Positions 18,641 through 27,881 are shown, numbered from the stretch's first letter. The stretch is DNA of 64,000 nucleotides from an uncultured Bacteroidales bacterium (GCA_947175245.1 CAMWLW010000003.1:1-64000); one strand, 5' to 3'. The notes: generated by a model not told the origin, from the sequence alone. Translations and numbers: made by a program.

Positions 18641-19507
18641 TTACAGTCCATTGATTAGCTGGGTGCCTGTTATTACTTCCATTTTGGAGAAAGCGAACAG
18701 CTTTTTACCAAGGTCTTTGAGTGATGCCCCTATGTGATATACATCTTCATCGATGATCAGGAAGCGGTCGTGAGCCTTAGTGTATTTATGAAGTGTCACG
18801 CCCGGATATTGTTTGTTATGTCTATCAGTATCCTGTATTAATTGTCGGGATATTTGACTATCGTAGATGTCTACTGTAACCCCGGGTTTACGCTTTGACA
18901 ATTGTACAAGAACCGAATCATCAATATAATTGTCAATTAGGGCGATTCTCGTCTTAGCTTGTCGGATTAGGTCGGCCACAAGTGCGTATGCATCAAAAAT
19001 CTGGCCGTTGAAGAATATGCCCTCTATAGGCTGCAATGATGAGCGGACAAAGAAATCTACTTTCTCATCAAGTTTAGAAAGATGACGATCGTGTTCAGAT
19101 AGACGTCGATCCATTCTATCTTCCAACTGCAACAATCGCTGATTTATGGAATAACCTCTTAGAAGATAATCTTTCAGAATTTTATTTGCCCAAACTCTAA
19201 ATTGAATACCACGCGTAGATTTTACTCTATACCCAATGGATGTAATCATCTCAAGATTATAGTGTTCTACTTGATATGTTTTACCATCAGAGGCAGTTAT
19301 CGCAAATTTTGCGACAACTGGTATGTCGGCCAATTCTTCTTTGAGTGCGTTAGCCACATGTTTACCGATGGTTTTCACGTCACGACCAAATAATTCGGCT
19401 ATCTGGTTTCTGTTCAGCCATACCGATTCATCCTGAACCCTTACGTTCAGTTTTAAAGCCTCATCAGGCTGGTAAAGTACTATTTCATCAGTTTGCGACT
19501 TTTCCAT
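18641..19507 (-). CDS. rhuM: RhuM-family DNA-binding-like protein with PLD-like C-terminus
   Basis: A 288-residue protein of the RhuM group. The N-terminus has the family signature: an HTH-like segment LNRNQIAELFGRDVKTIGKHV, then VVAKFAITASDGKTYQVEHY and NLEMITSIGYRVKSTRGIQFR-VWA. A linker coil (RMDRRLSEHDRHLSKLDEKV) leads to a C-terminal domain resembling phospholipase-D-like nucleases (AKTRIALIDNYIDDSV, then AHDRFLIIDEDVYHIGASLKDLG), with an H-x-R in place of the usual H-x-K. I take ATG 19505-19507: a TACATTTG -7 element at 19511-19518 (minus strand) puts the transcript start almost on this codon, so the message may be leaderless. The gene is clearly AT-richer than its neighbours and is inserted between two copies of the DUF3037 gene end. 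Confidence 0.8.
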   Translation of the reverse strand: MEKSQTDEIVLYQPDEALKLNVRVQDESVWLNRNQIAELFGRDVKTIGKHVANALKEELADIPVVAKFAITASDGKTYQVEHYNLEMITSIGYRVKSTRGIQFRVWANKILKDYLLRGYSINQRLLQLEDRMDRRLSEHDRHLSKLDEKVDFFVRSSLQPIEGIFFNGQIFDAYALVADLIRQAKTRIALIDNYIDDSVLVQLSKRKPGVTVDIYDSQISRQLIQDTDRHNKQYPGVTLHKYTKAHDRFLIIDEDVYHIGASLKDLGKKLFAFSKMEVITGTQLINGL

Positions 19508-19568
19508 GTACAAATGTAGCGAAAAATCTGATAATTTTGCAGCTTTTGGTCATCCTATTGTTGAAAAG

Positions 19569-19607
19569 GACACGTTCGCGCGGCTGCTCGCCGAGCTCGT
19601 CGAGTAG
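19569..19607 (+). repeat. Direct repeat copy 2: remnant 3' end of the DUF3037 gene
   Basis: Second copy of the 13-codon gene end, directly followed (23 bases) by the terminator that presumably once served the HipA-like/DUF3037 operon. That adjacency suggests this is the original end and that the copy at 18588 came with the inserted segment. Confidence 0.88.
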
Positions 19608-19629
19608 CTGACAAAATTCATGAAAAAGA

Positions 19630-19666
19630 ATAAGTGTGGGGCTGTGTCACAGCCCCACACTTATAT
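19630..19666 (+). terminator. Strong hairpin terminator between convergent units
   Basis: A near-continuous 17-base inverted repeat, ATAAGTGTGGGGCTGTG with its complement around a single central T (19630-19646 and 19648-19664). It separates the HipA-like/RhuM region from the fimbrial operon running the other way. Confidence 0.85.
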
Positions 19667-19699
19667 TGTTAACGTTTGTTGATTGGGGTGCGGCTCATT

Positions 19700-22522
19700 T
19701 CATTTTCGTTTTACGGCACTTGTCTTCTCATTCCTGCGTGTGCTCGCATACGGATCGATGATTCGTTGGCATCTTATTCCTAAGCCCGAGCATAAAGATT
19801 CAGACTCCGTACCGCTGGGGACGATGATATCACTCGAGGTGTATTTTACTGCGTATCCATCTCTCGTCCAGAGACCGTTTCCGAAATCTTGCGGTTCTCC
19901 GCCTTCAACATTTCCGGCATCATCATATTTCAAGTTTGGATAATCAGGATATTCCTCGAATACTTCACATCCACCTTGATCACCCGAACGTGTGCCCTGT
20001 CCCGGCAGCCATATTGCTAAGCTTTCGTCCTTGACATAGCTCGTATCAAAAATATATGTATTTTCTTCACCGGATATAAATCCTGTGCTTTCATCAAAGG
20101 CGTTCGTTATTAAATCGCAGTCTACCCAGTAGGCTCCGAACATTCTTCCGGCAGCTATAGCGGCTGAATTTTCAAGTTTCATCCAGGGATCCTTTCTTGC
20201 AGTCGTCCCTGGTTGATATTCCAACCTTGCAAAGTTGCTCATATCGGGCACCTGCCAGCCGGGCGGACATGGATCAAGCATACTTTTCCCATATTCAAAC
20301 TCTACTCCCATTCCGGCGAACCAATTGTTATACGATTCTTCTAAGTCTCCCCACTCGGAATAATCCCACCAGGGGGCCGGCTGATCGGCTACCTCTCGAT
20401 ATGTAGATACAAAGAATAAATAAGGCTTACTTACTGCTTCAGCGAATGGGTACGAAACGTCCGGTTCACCCAAAATCATATTCACAACAGGAGTTGAGTC
20501 ATGAGTGCCTGCCGGTTTGGTCTGAGCATGCATAAACTCTTTGATTACTTCACCCTTGATATTATATATAGGTTGCGCATTGGGGCTCGCGGTTGGGAAT
20601 GGAGCAGTTCGTCCATATTGATAATATAGACCAAATGTTTTCCTGCGTAACACTATTTCCTCAGGAGTGGCTACATCGGGAAGTTTACCGTTAACATCCG
20701 ATAGCTCCTGGTATGGAGGTTCGACGGTGAGTGCTCCAAGATTTCGGTCCATGAGATAGGCCGTCGGGAAGGGTTCAATAGAGAGATTTTTATAATATCT
20801 TTGCACCTTTCCTTCATGAACATCGTAAGACTTTTTATTGTAGCCCCAGTTGAGAGGAACGTCTAACTCCCGACCCGGAATCTCAATCCCCGGATTATAT
20901 TCGGTGATCCAGATATGCCAGGTCCACATGTACTCCCTTTTATCAGGAGCGGGTATTTCGTCTTCGGGAACCTTCTTTCTTACTCCTATGATCACGTTGC
21001 CTTCACCGGTGCCGGTGGTGCGGAATGCAAAGCCGATCTCATTGCCTGCTCCTTCATACTTATCGCGTGCATCTAATGCATCATCTTCGACCACAGCGAA
21101 GTCAAGGATTCGCAGCGGTGTATCCTGCCATATCACCTCGGCTACCCACTCCGTGATACTATCCAAACACATATCAGGCTCCCACATCTCCCAATAATAA
21201 TTAATTTGATCCAAGGGAACCCTGTAGGGGTCTTTAGTGTCAATCGGGAGCATATAGCAGTTGGATGGCGGAAGTTCAACAAAAGTCGCCTCCGGAAACA
21301 ATGGGTGTCCCTTAGGGAGCTTTTGTATGTCAACCTTTATACTATAGTAATGGTTAGGCTCGAAATCGAACTGGTCAAATTCTCCGGTTTCTGCGTATTT
21401 ATCCGGATCAAATGATGGATACAGTTTAAACTCATATAGCGTTTTATCACCGATTGGTCCGTTCGAGTTGGCACCTCTGCATCCGATGGCGAAGTATGTG
21501 GGGTCTTCCTCTCTGACATACTCATACTCATCTGCCGGGTTCTCGCCGGTGGATGCAAGATTGGGTTGGTAGTAGTTTTCTTCAGGCAACCACACGTTGC
21601 AGGGAACCCAGAAGTCGTAACCTTTTTTTATTTCTTCCAAAGCATCTTCCTGTTCATCCTGGGTGTGTTGTTTCCAGTCGCGGCTTACTTTCTGAATATA
21701 ATGGACTTTCTCCCCGTGTGGAAACAACTTGCCAAAGGGAACATTGCGCCATTGCCAGTATTTGAAAACCAAATCATCAGTAAAATTCTCTAATTTGACA
21801 TGCACCTTGCATGCATTACGAATCAGGTCGACCGAGGGGTTCCACGTTTCAGGGTCTTTGGATATTTTGGTCCATCCGCTCATGAGCAGATATTTTTCAG
21901 GCTGTTGTATATCATTATTTACCGGATAGAAAAAGTCCTGCTGATTGTGGATGTCAAAGTCAAAGTTCCTCAGCGAGTCGAGTGTACTGAATTTTGAACG
22001 ATTTTTTGCATTAAACAGGTTTTCATCATGTGTATTGGCGATGACGACACATGTGAAGTCTTCCTGATCCTTACGGGGGACCAATAGATTGATGCTTTTA
22101 GTGCTTACTTCACATTTTTCGTGGTCAGTTTCCCATTTTTTATCAACTTCCGCGAACGATGGATTATCGGCGTTAAAGGTTTTTAAAATCTTATAGTACC
22201 GTGGTTTCCCGACTCTGGTGCCCTCTTCATTATACTCGATGATCCAGAAATCGGCGATTGTCTTTTCTTCAGGTGTCGCATCAAAGTAAGTTTCTCCGGC
22301 ACGTGTCTCGGGATTCACAGCTACCATAGGAACCACTGTGAGTGATAACGGCATGGTGATCTCTTCGGCTATGATTGACGGGTCATCGTCATAATCGAAC
22401 TTATAATTGTCAAAATAATCATCAGCGCATGACGATAATCCTGAGGTCAACAGTGCAAGCCCGAGGATAGCAAGGATTATACTGCTTTTCCGACTTTCAG
22501 TCAGTTTATATATATTATTCAT
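19700..22522 (-). CDS. Fimbrial tip/adhesin lipoprotein, DUF4906-like
   Basis: A 940-residue lipoprotein, the last gene of a fimbrial operon. The leader ends with the lipobox LSSC at about residue 32. An N-terminal Mfa/Fim-like domain (FWIIEYNEEGTRVGKPRYYK, NLLVPRKDQEDFTCVVIANTHD) is followed by a central beta domain. A long C-terminal lectin-like/FISUMP-type region has TAYLMDRNLGAL, LYYQYGRTAPFP, DPCPPGWQVPDMSNF and GLGIRCQRI. Such large tip proteins cap type V pili of Bacteroidales and bind host or bacterial ligands. It is placed 15 bases after the upstream fimbrillin gene. Ligand unknown. The AT-richer composition sets the whole operon apart from its neighbours. Confidence 0.82.
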   Translation of the reverse strand: MNNIYKLTESRKSSIILAILGLALLTSGLSSCADDYFDNYKFDYDDDPSIIAEEITMPLSLTVVPMVAVNPETRAGETYFDATPEEKTIADFWIIEYNEEGTRVGKPRYYKILKTFNADNPSFAEVDKKWETDHEKCEVSTKSINLLVPRKDQEDFTCVVIANTHDENLFNAKNRSKFSTLDSLRNFDFDIHNQQDFFYPVNNDIQQPEKYLLMSGWTKISKDPETWNPSVDLIRNACKVHVKLENFTDDLVFKYWQWRNVPFGKLFPHGEKVHYIQKVSRDWKQHTQDEQEDALEEIKKGYDFWVPCNVWLPEENYYQPNLASTGENPADEYEYVREEDPTYFAIGCRGANSNGPIGDKTLYEFKLYPSFDPDKYAETGEFDQFDFEPNHYYSIKVDIQKLPKGHPLFPEATFVELPPSNCYMLPIDTKDPYRVPLDQINYYWEMWEPDMCLDSITEWVAEVIWQDTPLRILDFAVVEDDALDARDKYEGAGNEIGFAFRTTGTGEGNVIIGVRKKVPEDEIPAPDKREYMWTWHIWITEYNPGIEIPGRELDVPLNWGYNKKSYDVHEGKVQRYYKNLSIEPFPTAYLMDRNLGALTVEPPYQELSDVNGKLPDVATPEEIVLRRKTFGLYYQYGRTAPFPTASPNAQPIYNIKGEVIKEFMHAQTKPAGTHDSTPVVNMILGEPDVSYPFAEAVSKPYLFFVSTYREVADQPAPWWDYSEWGDLEESYNNWFAGMGVEFEYGKSMLDPCPPGWQVPDMSNFARLEYQPGTTARKDPWMKLENSAAIAAGRMFGAYWVDCDLITNAFDESTGFISGEENTYIFDTSYVKDESLAIWLPGQGTRSGDQGGCEVFEEYPDYPNLKYDDAGNVEGGEPQDFGNGLWTRDGYAVKYTSSDIIVPSGTESESLCSGLGIRCQRIIDPYASTRRNEKTSAVKRK

Positions 22523-22537
22523 CTATTAATAGTTTTC

Positions 22538-23656
22538 TTAGTCGAATATAAAGTCAATCGTATTTCCATCCCACACCCATGCGTCATCGTGTTCATCATC
22601 CTGGTGCTTCGGGTCATCGATATCGATGGTGAAGGAACCGGCCTTGATCTGACCGGTATATGCCTTTTCGATAGTAAACTTATAGGTGTAGTTTGTGCCC
22701 ATATTCCAGGTAACTCCCTTCAAAGGAATGGTAATTTTCCTCAAGACGTTATCGTCATTGACCGAGTAGTATAATCTGATTTCTGAATTAGAATCATCGG
22801 CAAACCACTGAGGCATGATTAACACCGCTTTATCGTTGTCAAAGACACTGACGTTCTCTTTATTGTTGGTGACGGCTACCGGTTTCTTTGAATAATCAAA
22901 AGTATAATTGTATCGTTCATCTTTTATCTCGCAAGTTACCTTGCACTCATCGGTAGAAGTGGCGTTGCCCGACAACGGCTCGGGCGTGAACGAGAATGCA
23001 GCCTTGGTTTTTATCCCGATCAGTTCAATTTTTTGGAACAGGATGTATTCGTCTTTGTTATAAGGATATTTATCTTTTTCATCCTCATTCTCATACATCA
23101 GGACTTCATCCAATGCCGGCATTATATTGAGACACGAGAGGAGGTGGTTGAATTTGAATTTTACAGCCGCCCCGCTGTTTAAATTATATTTCCTTCGGTG
23201 AGCCGCGACAAGAATGTCGGTCACGTTATCCAGTGATTCGGGAAGGGTATATATGAAACTGACCTTGGAATCGCTATAGTCCAAGTCAGATATCTCGGGG
23301 TTGGAATCCAAGTAGGGATGTATAGCCACGAATGTATGCTCCTGACCCATGAGCCAGTAGAGCGGGGTGCCATAGTCCCATTTATTGTTTTTGAATGTTA
23401 CCATCTGCCTGAAAAACAGCTCCTTACGTCCGGCATAGAATTCGCCTCCTCTATACATGTCTCCGAAAAGCATGAAGGGCTGGTTCTTTAGGGTCTCTGT
23501 GGTTGTGATGCTTGCCCTTGAGCCGGCAACTTCGGTCGCATCAAACTCCATCTCGGTCCCGGTTTCCAGGACATCGGGGTCAGACGTACACGATACCACG
23601 CAAGTCAGAGTGAGTATCGCAGGCAATAACGTATGTATTATTATATTGTGTTTCAT
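22538..23656 (-). CDS. Fimbrillin-family (Mfa-like) lipoprotein
   Basis: A 372-residue fimbrillin-family lipoprotein. The signal peptide ends in a lipobox (TCVVSC, Cys near residue 23). Family features follow: PFMLFGDMYRGGEFYAGRKELFF, YGTPLYWLMGQEHTFVAIHPY, VAAHRRKYNL before FKFNHLLSCLNI, and the near-terminal strand TYKFTIEKAYTGQIKAGSFT. In type V pili these are outer-membrane-exported precursors whose strand exchange builds the shaft or accessory subunits. It is clearly paralogous to the protein at 25149-26168 (shared HRR and HLLSR/HILSR motifs). Its start overlaps the previous gene's stop by four bases, so translation is coupled. Confidence 0.84.
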   Translation of the reverse strand: MKHNIIIHTLLPAILTLTCVVSCTSDPDVLETGTEMEFDATEVAGSRASITTTETLKNQPFMLFGDMYRGGEFYAGRKELFFRQMVTFKNNKWDYGTPLYWLMGQEHTFVAIHPYLDSNPEISDLDYSDSKVSFIYTLPESLDNVTDILVAAHRRKYNLNSGAAVKFKFNHLLSCLNIMPALDEVLMYENEDEKDKYPYNKDEYILFQKIELIGIKTKAAFSFTPEPLSGNATSTDECKVTCEIKDERYNYTFDYSKKPVAVTNNKENVSVFDNDKAVLIMPQWFADDSNSEIRLYYSVNDDNVLRKITIPLKGVTWNMGTNYTYKFTIEKAYTGQIKAGSFTIDIDDPKHQDDEHDDAWVWDGNTIDFIFD

Positions 23657-25131
23657 TCTATTGTAATTTTATCAGTCACGTCCACACCATCTTCTCCCTC
23701 ATTCTTAAAATCATATACCATAGGCCATGTTGTGCCGTTTTCAGTTACGGCGACTGATATCTTGGATATGATAGGTCGGCCGGGGAATAGGTCGGCGGGG
23801 TCTTCTACGCCTACTCCATTGGTGTAGTCGAGTGTGTAGGTGTATTGGTAGCCCGGTTTCCAGCACAGGGTTGACAGGGGGATTGCCGCCCAGCCGTAGT
23901 TTCTGATTTCTTCGGTGTCGGGCGCGGTGTAGACTTGGGTGTGGCCGGGGTCGGTGAAGAACTGCGGGCCATCCTTATACAGGCGCTTCATCACCTCTCC
24001 TGTGGTCCTGTCTACCGAAAGGTAGATTACGTTCATCTTATTGGTGTTAGTGGTGCCCGACATCTGGGCACCTTCAACGTAAGGATAAAGGAGGGTATTG
24101 TTCTTGTCTTTTCCTTTAACCCTCAGCAGGACGCTGAAATAGAGGCCCTGGTTGTTCTTGTTCCAACCGGTGTAATCGGCGGGAATCACCATCGCCCAAC
24201 CGCCGTTTCCCATGATGGAGGTTGCGGCAGTTTCTGCTTTGTAGCTGTCGCCATCGAGCCTGATGACTATGTCACCTTCACGGTATATATATTCCACGCA
24301 ACCCTTCGTCTGGGGTGCCACCCAGTTGCCGGTGGTGGTTCTGTCGCCCGATGCATAATTTGTCGGTTTCTCGGCGAAGTTGAAATCACTCTCCACGACA
24401 GCGCCTCCTATCCTCACGCCTGCTATCTCGATATTTGCAAATCCTGAATTGTTGTCGGTGATGTTTCCCCATGCCTTCAGGGTGACACGGCTCAACTGGT
24501 GTTCAAAGGCGAGATTCACGTCAACGCCGGTTTCGCCGTTGGCCTTCTTGGAGCCCTCGGCGGTAGCGGTCACGAAGTCTATGTGCCGGGATATATCGTT
24601 GTTGATATTGAACCTCGACATGCGGTAGTCGTAGGTGACTGCGGTTCCACGCTTGGTCGACTTGTTTGTCAGTGTGAAATATCCGTCAGACAACTCCACG
24701 GCGGCATCGCGGCTCAACACCTCGCGCGAGGGGTAGAAGGCGAAGAACTTCAACTGACCCTGTTTGCCATGACGGGTGGTGGGCCATACCCATTGTTCTG
24801 ACGATTGGTCGAACATACCGAAGTATCCGGGCATCTCGTCTAACCGAGTCGCAAACTGCTCGGTGAAATAGGTGTTGAGGGTGTTGCCGGCGGCTGCATC
24901 GTCCTCGGGGCAGATGGCCGAGACATAGAAGCCGCCGTCCGACAGGTTGTCCGCCACTGTTGTGCTGTTTGAGCGGCGATCGGCATCGGGCATGGTGACG
25001 CTGAATAGTATCGCCGAACCATCGGCTTTGCCGGCAGCTCCGGGCAGATCCTCGTCGCCCTGCGTGCAGGATATGAGCATGAGCGCGGGAAGCAGGAGGA
25101 GCAAGCTGTATGTAGTTAGCTTATTGTTCAT
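23653..25131 (-). CDS. Fimbrillin-A-clan lipoprotein (BF2992-like)
   Basis: A 492-residue lipoprotein of the fimbrillin-A clan. The leader MNNKLTTYSLLLLLPALMLIS precedes Cys22. The body has the family plan: FSVTMPDADRRSNSTTVADNLSDGGFYVSAIC, WVWPTTRHGKQGQLKFFAFYPS, FEHQLSRVTLKAWGN, and late LSTLCWKPGYQYTYTLDYTN. It is longer than its two paralogues in the operon and probably acts as another shaft or accessory subunit. It overlaps the downstream fimbrillin gene by four bases and starts 17 bases after the upstream one, so all four genes form one unit. The exact pilus position (anchor, shaft, tip) cannot be read. Confidence 0.82.
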   Translation of the reverse strand: MNNKLTTYSLLLLLPALMLISCTQGDEDLPGAAGKADGSAILFSVTMPDADRRSNSTTVADNLSDGGFYVSAICPEDDAAAGNTLNTYFTEQFATRLDEMPGYFGMFDQSSEQWVWPTTRHGKQGQLKFFAFYPSREVLSRDAAVELSDGYFTLTNKSTKRGTAVTYDYRMSRFNINNDISRHIDFVTATAEGSKKANGETGVDVNLAFEHQLSRVTLKAWGNITDNNSGFANIEIAGVRIGGAVVESDFNFAEKPTNYASGDRTTTGNWVAPQTKGCVEYIYREGDIVIRLDGDSYKAETAATSIMGNGGWAMVIPADYTGWNKNNQGLYFSVLLRVKGKDKNNTLLYPYVEGAQMSGTTNTNKMNVIYLSVDRTTGEVMKRLYKDGPQFFTDPGHTQVYTAPDTEEIRNYGWAAIPLSTLCWKPGYQYTYTLDYTNGVGVEDPADLFPGRPIISKISVAVTENGTTWPMVYDFKNEGEDGVDVTDKITIE

Positions 25132-25148
25132 AATGATGCTGTGTTTTT

Positions 25149-26168
25149 TTAAGATTCAGGAACCGTTATACCGGCGTTTTTTTCGGGATGCCAAGGTTTC
25201 ACGCTTACGGTCAGGTAAATCTCTTTGGTGATTTCGCTGATGGCGGTCGCGTAGGTGTAAAACTTTCCCGGCTCCCAGCCCCCGATTGGAGCCTCGGCCG
25301 TCAAGGTCAGCTCCTCGGGCTGCGAGCCTGAGTCATACAGTGTATAGGTTATTTTCACCCTTACATCCTTATTATCGGGCTGAGGTATCATGAAGAGGGC
25401 ATTGTCGTCGGGGAAGAGGGGCTGCTGTTTGTTTTCGAGTATGTCGACGTCGACATTAGCTGTTATGGTTCCCTGATTTGAAATGCCGCTCCATGAGTAG
25501 TTGTAGTCGTCGGTCTGCCGACTGTCGGCTGAGAGCGCTGCCGGCGTGATGGCGAATGTGCCCGTTCGGTTTACACCCTCCAGCACTATTTTTTTCACTC
25601 TCATTCGGTCGGCTGCTCCGGCATTTTCGATCATGAAGTTCACTCTCGACAATATGTGCCAGAAGTTTAGGGTGACGGGAGTGGTCTTTGACGATAGGTT
25701 TTGTTCTTCATAAAACCGCCTGTGGGTCGCCACCATCAGGTCGAGGGTTGATGCAAAATTATCGGGAATAGTGTATTTGAACGAGAGTCGGGAGTCGGAA
25801 TATTCAGTGGCGGGTGCCCCGGTAACGGCGGGATGGAAGGCTACAAACGAGTATTCATGTTGAGGAAACCAATATTGAGTGGCGCCATATCCCCAGCCAT
25901 CATTGCTGTATGTGACAGGGGTGTGGTCAAAAATTACCGAGCGGTCATGAGTCTTGAACTTCATGTCGCCATAGATGGCAAACGGGTAGCTGCGGAAATT
26001 GTCGTCGGTAGTCATCGATGAGCGGCTCAGCTCGCCGACGGCGAGAATCATCTCGTCGGCCTTGGCGGCATCCAGGACATCAGACGGGTCGTCAGATGTG
26101 CATGAACACGTCAGGCAAGCGGCAATAGAGAGCAGGTACAAATATAAGTATGTCAGTTTCGTATTCAT
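25149..26168 (-). CDS. Fimbrillin-family (Mfa-like) lipoprotein, first gene of the operon
   Basis: A 339-residue lipoprotein with leader MNTKLTYLYLYLLSIAACLTCS and lipobox Cys. Family features are YPFAIYGDMKFKTHDRSVIF, YGATQYWFPQHEYSFVAFHPA, MVATHRRFYEE and NFWHILSRVNFMI, and the strand FYTYATAISEITKEIYLTVS near the end. It is closest in plan to the 22538-23656 protein. The first gene of a type V pilus operon is often the major shaft protein or its anchor; which applies here is not evident. A degenerate promoter lies upstream at 26236-26269. Confidence 0.84.
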   Translation of the reverse strand: MNTKLTYLYLYLLSIAACLTCSCTSDDPSDVLDAAKADEMILAVGELSRSSMTTDDNFRSYPFAIYGDMKFKTHDRSVIFDHTPVTYSNDGWGYGATQYWFPQHEYSFVAFHPAVTGAPATEYSDSRLSFKYTIPDNFASTLDLMVATHRRFYEEQNLSSKTTPVTLNFWHILSRVNFMIENAGAADRMRVKKIVLEGVNRTGTFAITPAALSADSRQTDDYNYSWSGISNQGTITANVDVDILENKQQPLFPDDNALFMIPQPDNKDVRVKITYTLYDSGSQPEELTLTAEAPIGGWEPGKFYTYATAISEITKEIYLTVSVKPWHPEKNAGITVPES

Positions 26169-26235
26169 TAAGCGGCTATATTTGGTTTAGTCTAAGCAAT
26201 GCAATCACAATCAGTCCTGTCAGGATATAAAGCGT

Positions 26236-26269
26236 GTAAAGATACTGAAAATTCTTGACTTATACACAA
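26236..26269 (-). promoter_or_regulatory. Possible promoter of the fimbrial operon
   Basis: Minus strand TTTG (26266-26269), 22 bases, then TATCTTTA (26236-26243). The last base of the -7 box differs from consensus and the spacer is slightly long. Confidence 0.4.
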
Positions 26270-26471
26270 ATTTTCATGTGAAAAATCGTCAACGCTTCAC
26301 GGCCGCAGACACATCGCGTCCACTGCCGCACCCGCCCCAGATAACCCCTCCCGCTTAACTCACTTTGTATTATAATATTCACATATTCTATCTCTTTTGT
26401 TAAGAGAAATTGTTAAATACATCATTTAGCGGAGTATAGAAGTCTTTTAACAGCCTGTATCACAATCTCTA

Positions 26472-26503
26472 TTTGGACGGTTGTGAAAATTTGCGTAAAT
26501 TTG
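26472..26503 (+). promoter_or_regulatory. Promoter of the 26.8-kb accessory operon
   Basis: TTTG 26472-26475 and TAAATTTG 26496-26503 with 20 bases between: a consensus match. Predicts a transcript start near 26507, 270 bases before the first gene. The preceding 26270-26471 holds only AT-rich DNA and one short hairpin (TCTCTT...AAGAGA near 26390). Confidence 0.75.
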
Positions 26504-26506
26504 CAA

Positions 26507-26777
26507 TGTTCCGTTGAGACGGGACAAAATACATATTTAAAACACGAAAGTGTCTTACTGATTCTCAGTGTCTGAAGTGTAGCAGCAAAGAGACATAAAA
26601 CGAGGAAAGGAAGACACTCTCGCGTCGTACAGTCATACGGCGTGGGAGTGCTATACCGACCCAAGTTTTATGAGGCAACTGCTACCGCCTGACACTATTG
26701 GGACAGGATAGCGGCTCCTGCGCTTTCGTCATCATTATACTCTTTCCTCGAGGAGCCGGAGAGACTGAATCAATACC
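26507..26777 (+). ncRNA. Long structured 5' leader or small RNA
   Basis: The 270 bases between promoter and ATG 26778 contain no convincing reading frame but several strong pairings. AGTGTCT pairs with AGACACT. A 13-bp stem near 26613-26652 (CTCTCGCGTCGTA with TACGGCGTGGGAG, G-U pairs included) and a CCGC/GCGG stem around 26690-26710 follow. GGCTCCT pairs with AGGAGCC just before the gene. I do not recognise a known RNA family. It could be a cis-regulatory leader or a processed RNA acting with the downstream proteins. Confidence 0.5.
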
Positions 26778-27881
26778 ATGACTCTGACAAACAAATATCT
26801 TGACGGGTTCCACACCTGGTGGACAGCACAGGGACACCCCTCGCGCAGCGCCGACGGTTATCGGTCGGGAATACGCCGCGTGAATGACGAATTCTTTGTA
26901 CCGGCAGTGAAGAAAAACATGTTCGATGTGCTTGACGATGCGATATCATCGGGCAGCGCGGTCGACTGGCTGACGGCACTTATCGGAAGCATCAATGCAC
27001 GCATAGGGCAGACCGACGATGTGACTGCCCGGAAGCGTCTGCAGGACAATCGCAGCCAACTCAAACGCTTTATCGACTATGTTGCCGAGCTTCAGGACTC
27101 GGTCGCCGCGTCAGAGGCCGATGATGATGCCGCTGCCCCCGAATTGCTGCCTGACGGCAAGCAGTATTATGACCGTGATATGCTTGTACGCAACTTCGCG
27201 CTGCGTATCAAGACTCAGGATCGCATGAGCGACGGCAAAAACGTTTTCTTCCCTATACGCATTGTCGGACGCCTGTTTACCGCGGCCGACCGCGATAAAC
27301 AACAGCTTTTCCACGATGCCGGTCTGCTCGCAGCCAACGGTAAACCGATTGAGTTCAGGCGTTGGTTCAAGGACTGGGTGCGGAACATAGTCGAAAACGT
27401 GATTTTCCACACACCCAAAGGCGATTACCGACTTGCCCAAATCGACGGTCTGCTTATTGACAGCAAGCGCATGAAAGCATGGGTGCGTGTTAACGGCAAA
27501 GATATCGTGTTACTGTCTGAAAGCCCCGAGGGTATGCGCGAGATGAAGATATCATCGCTCAGAAATATACATCTCGACCATGCCGAGCGCATGGAAGATC
27601 TGCTCATAAGGCTGGAACCCGTACTGATGACTATGAGACAGCTTACTGATGATATCAAGGCCGCGGTGAAAGACCGTAAGGTGACCGTCAATGGTGTGGT
27701 AATTCAACTCGACAAATACCGCCCCCGCACACTGACCGTGTTGAGCAACTGGTATTGTGACAACGTCGACTGGAACCGTATCGCACCCCTGTTGCCGCTT
27801 CTGTTCACCGAGCTCAACTACATCGCTGCCGCCACACGGCTTGTAGCCATGTCTGATGCCGACAACCTTAGAAAGCACTGA
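26778..27881 (+). CDS. Uncharacterised protein heading an accessory operon
   Basis: A 367-residue soluble protein I cannot assign. It opens with MTLTNKYLDGFHTWWTAQGH and a helical segment SADGYRSGIRRVNDEFFVPA, reminiscent of the DNA-gripping SAM-like N-terminal domain of tyrosine recombinases, but no recombinase catalytic residues follow. The middle contains an acidic linker (VAASEADDDAAAPE). A beta-rich domain with FHTPKGDYRLAQIDGLLIDS and KAWVRVNGKDIVLL is followed by a helical C-terminal half (RMEDLLIRLEPVLMTMRQLTDDIK). It has a strong promoter and a very long structured leader, and a PD-(D/E)XK nuclease gene 113 bases downstream. The setting suggests defence or mobile-element biology; function unknown. 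Confidence 0.65.
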   Translation: MTLTNKYLDGFHTWWTAQGHPSRSADGYRSGIRRVNDEFFVPAVKKNMFDVLDDAISSGSAVDWLTALIGSINARIGQTDDVTARKRLQDNRSQLKRFIDYVAELQDSVAASEADDDAAAPELLPDGKQYYDRDMLVRNFALRIKTQDRMSDGKNVFFPIRIVGRLFTAADRDKQQLFHDAGLLAANGKPIEFRRWFKDWVRNIVENVIFHTPKGDYRLAQIDGLLIDSKRMKAWVRVNGKDIVLLSESPEGMREMKISSLRNIHLDHAERMEDLLIRLEPVLMTMRQLTDDIKAAVKDRKVTVNGVVIQLDKYRPRTLTVLSNWYCDNVDWNRIAPLLPLLFTELNYIAAATRLVAMSDADNLRKH

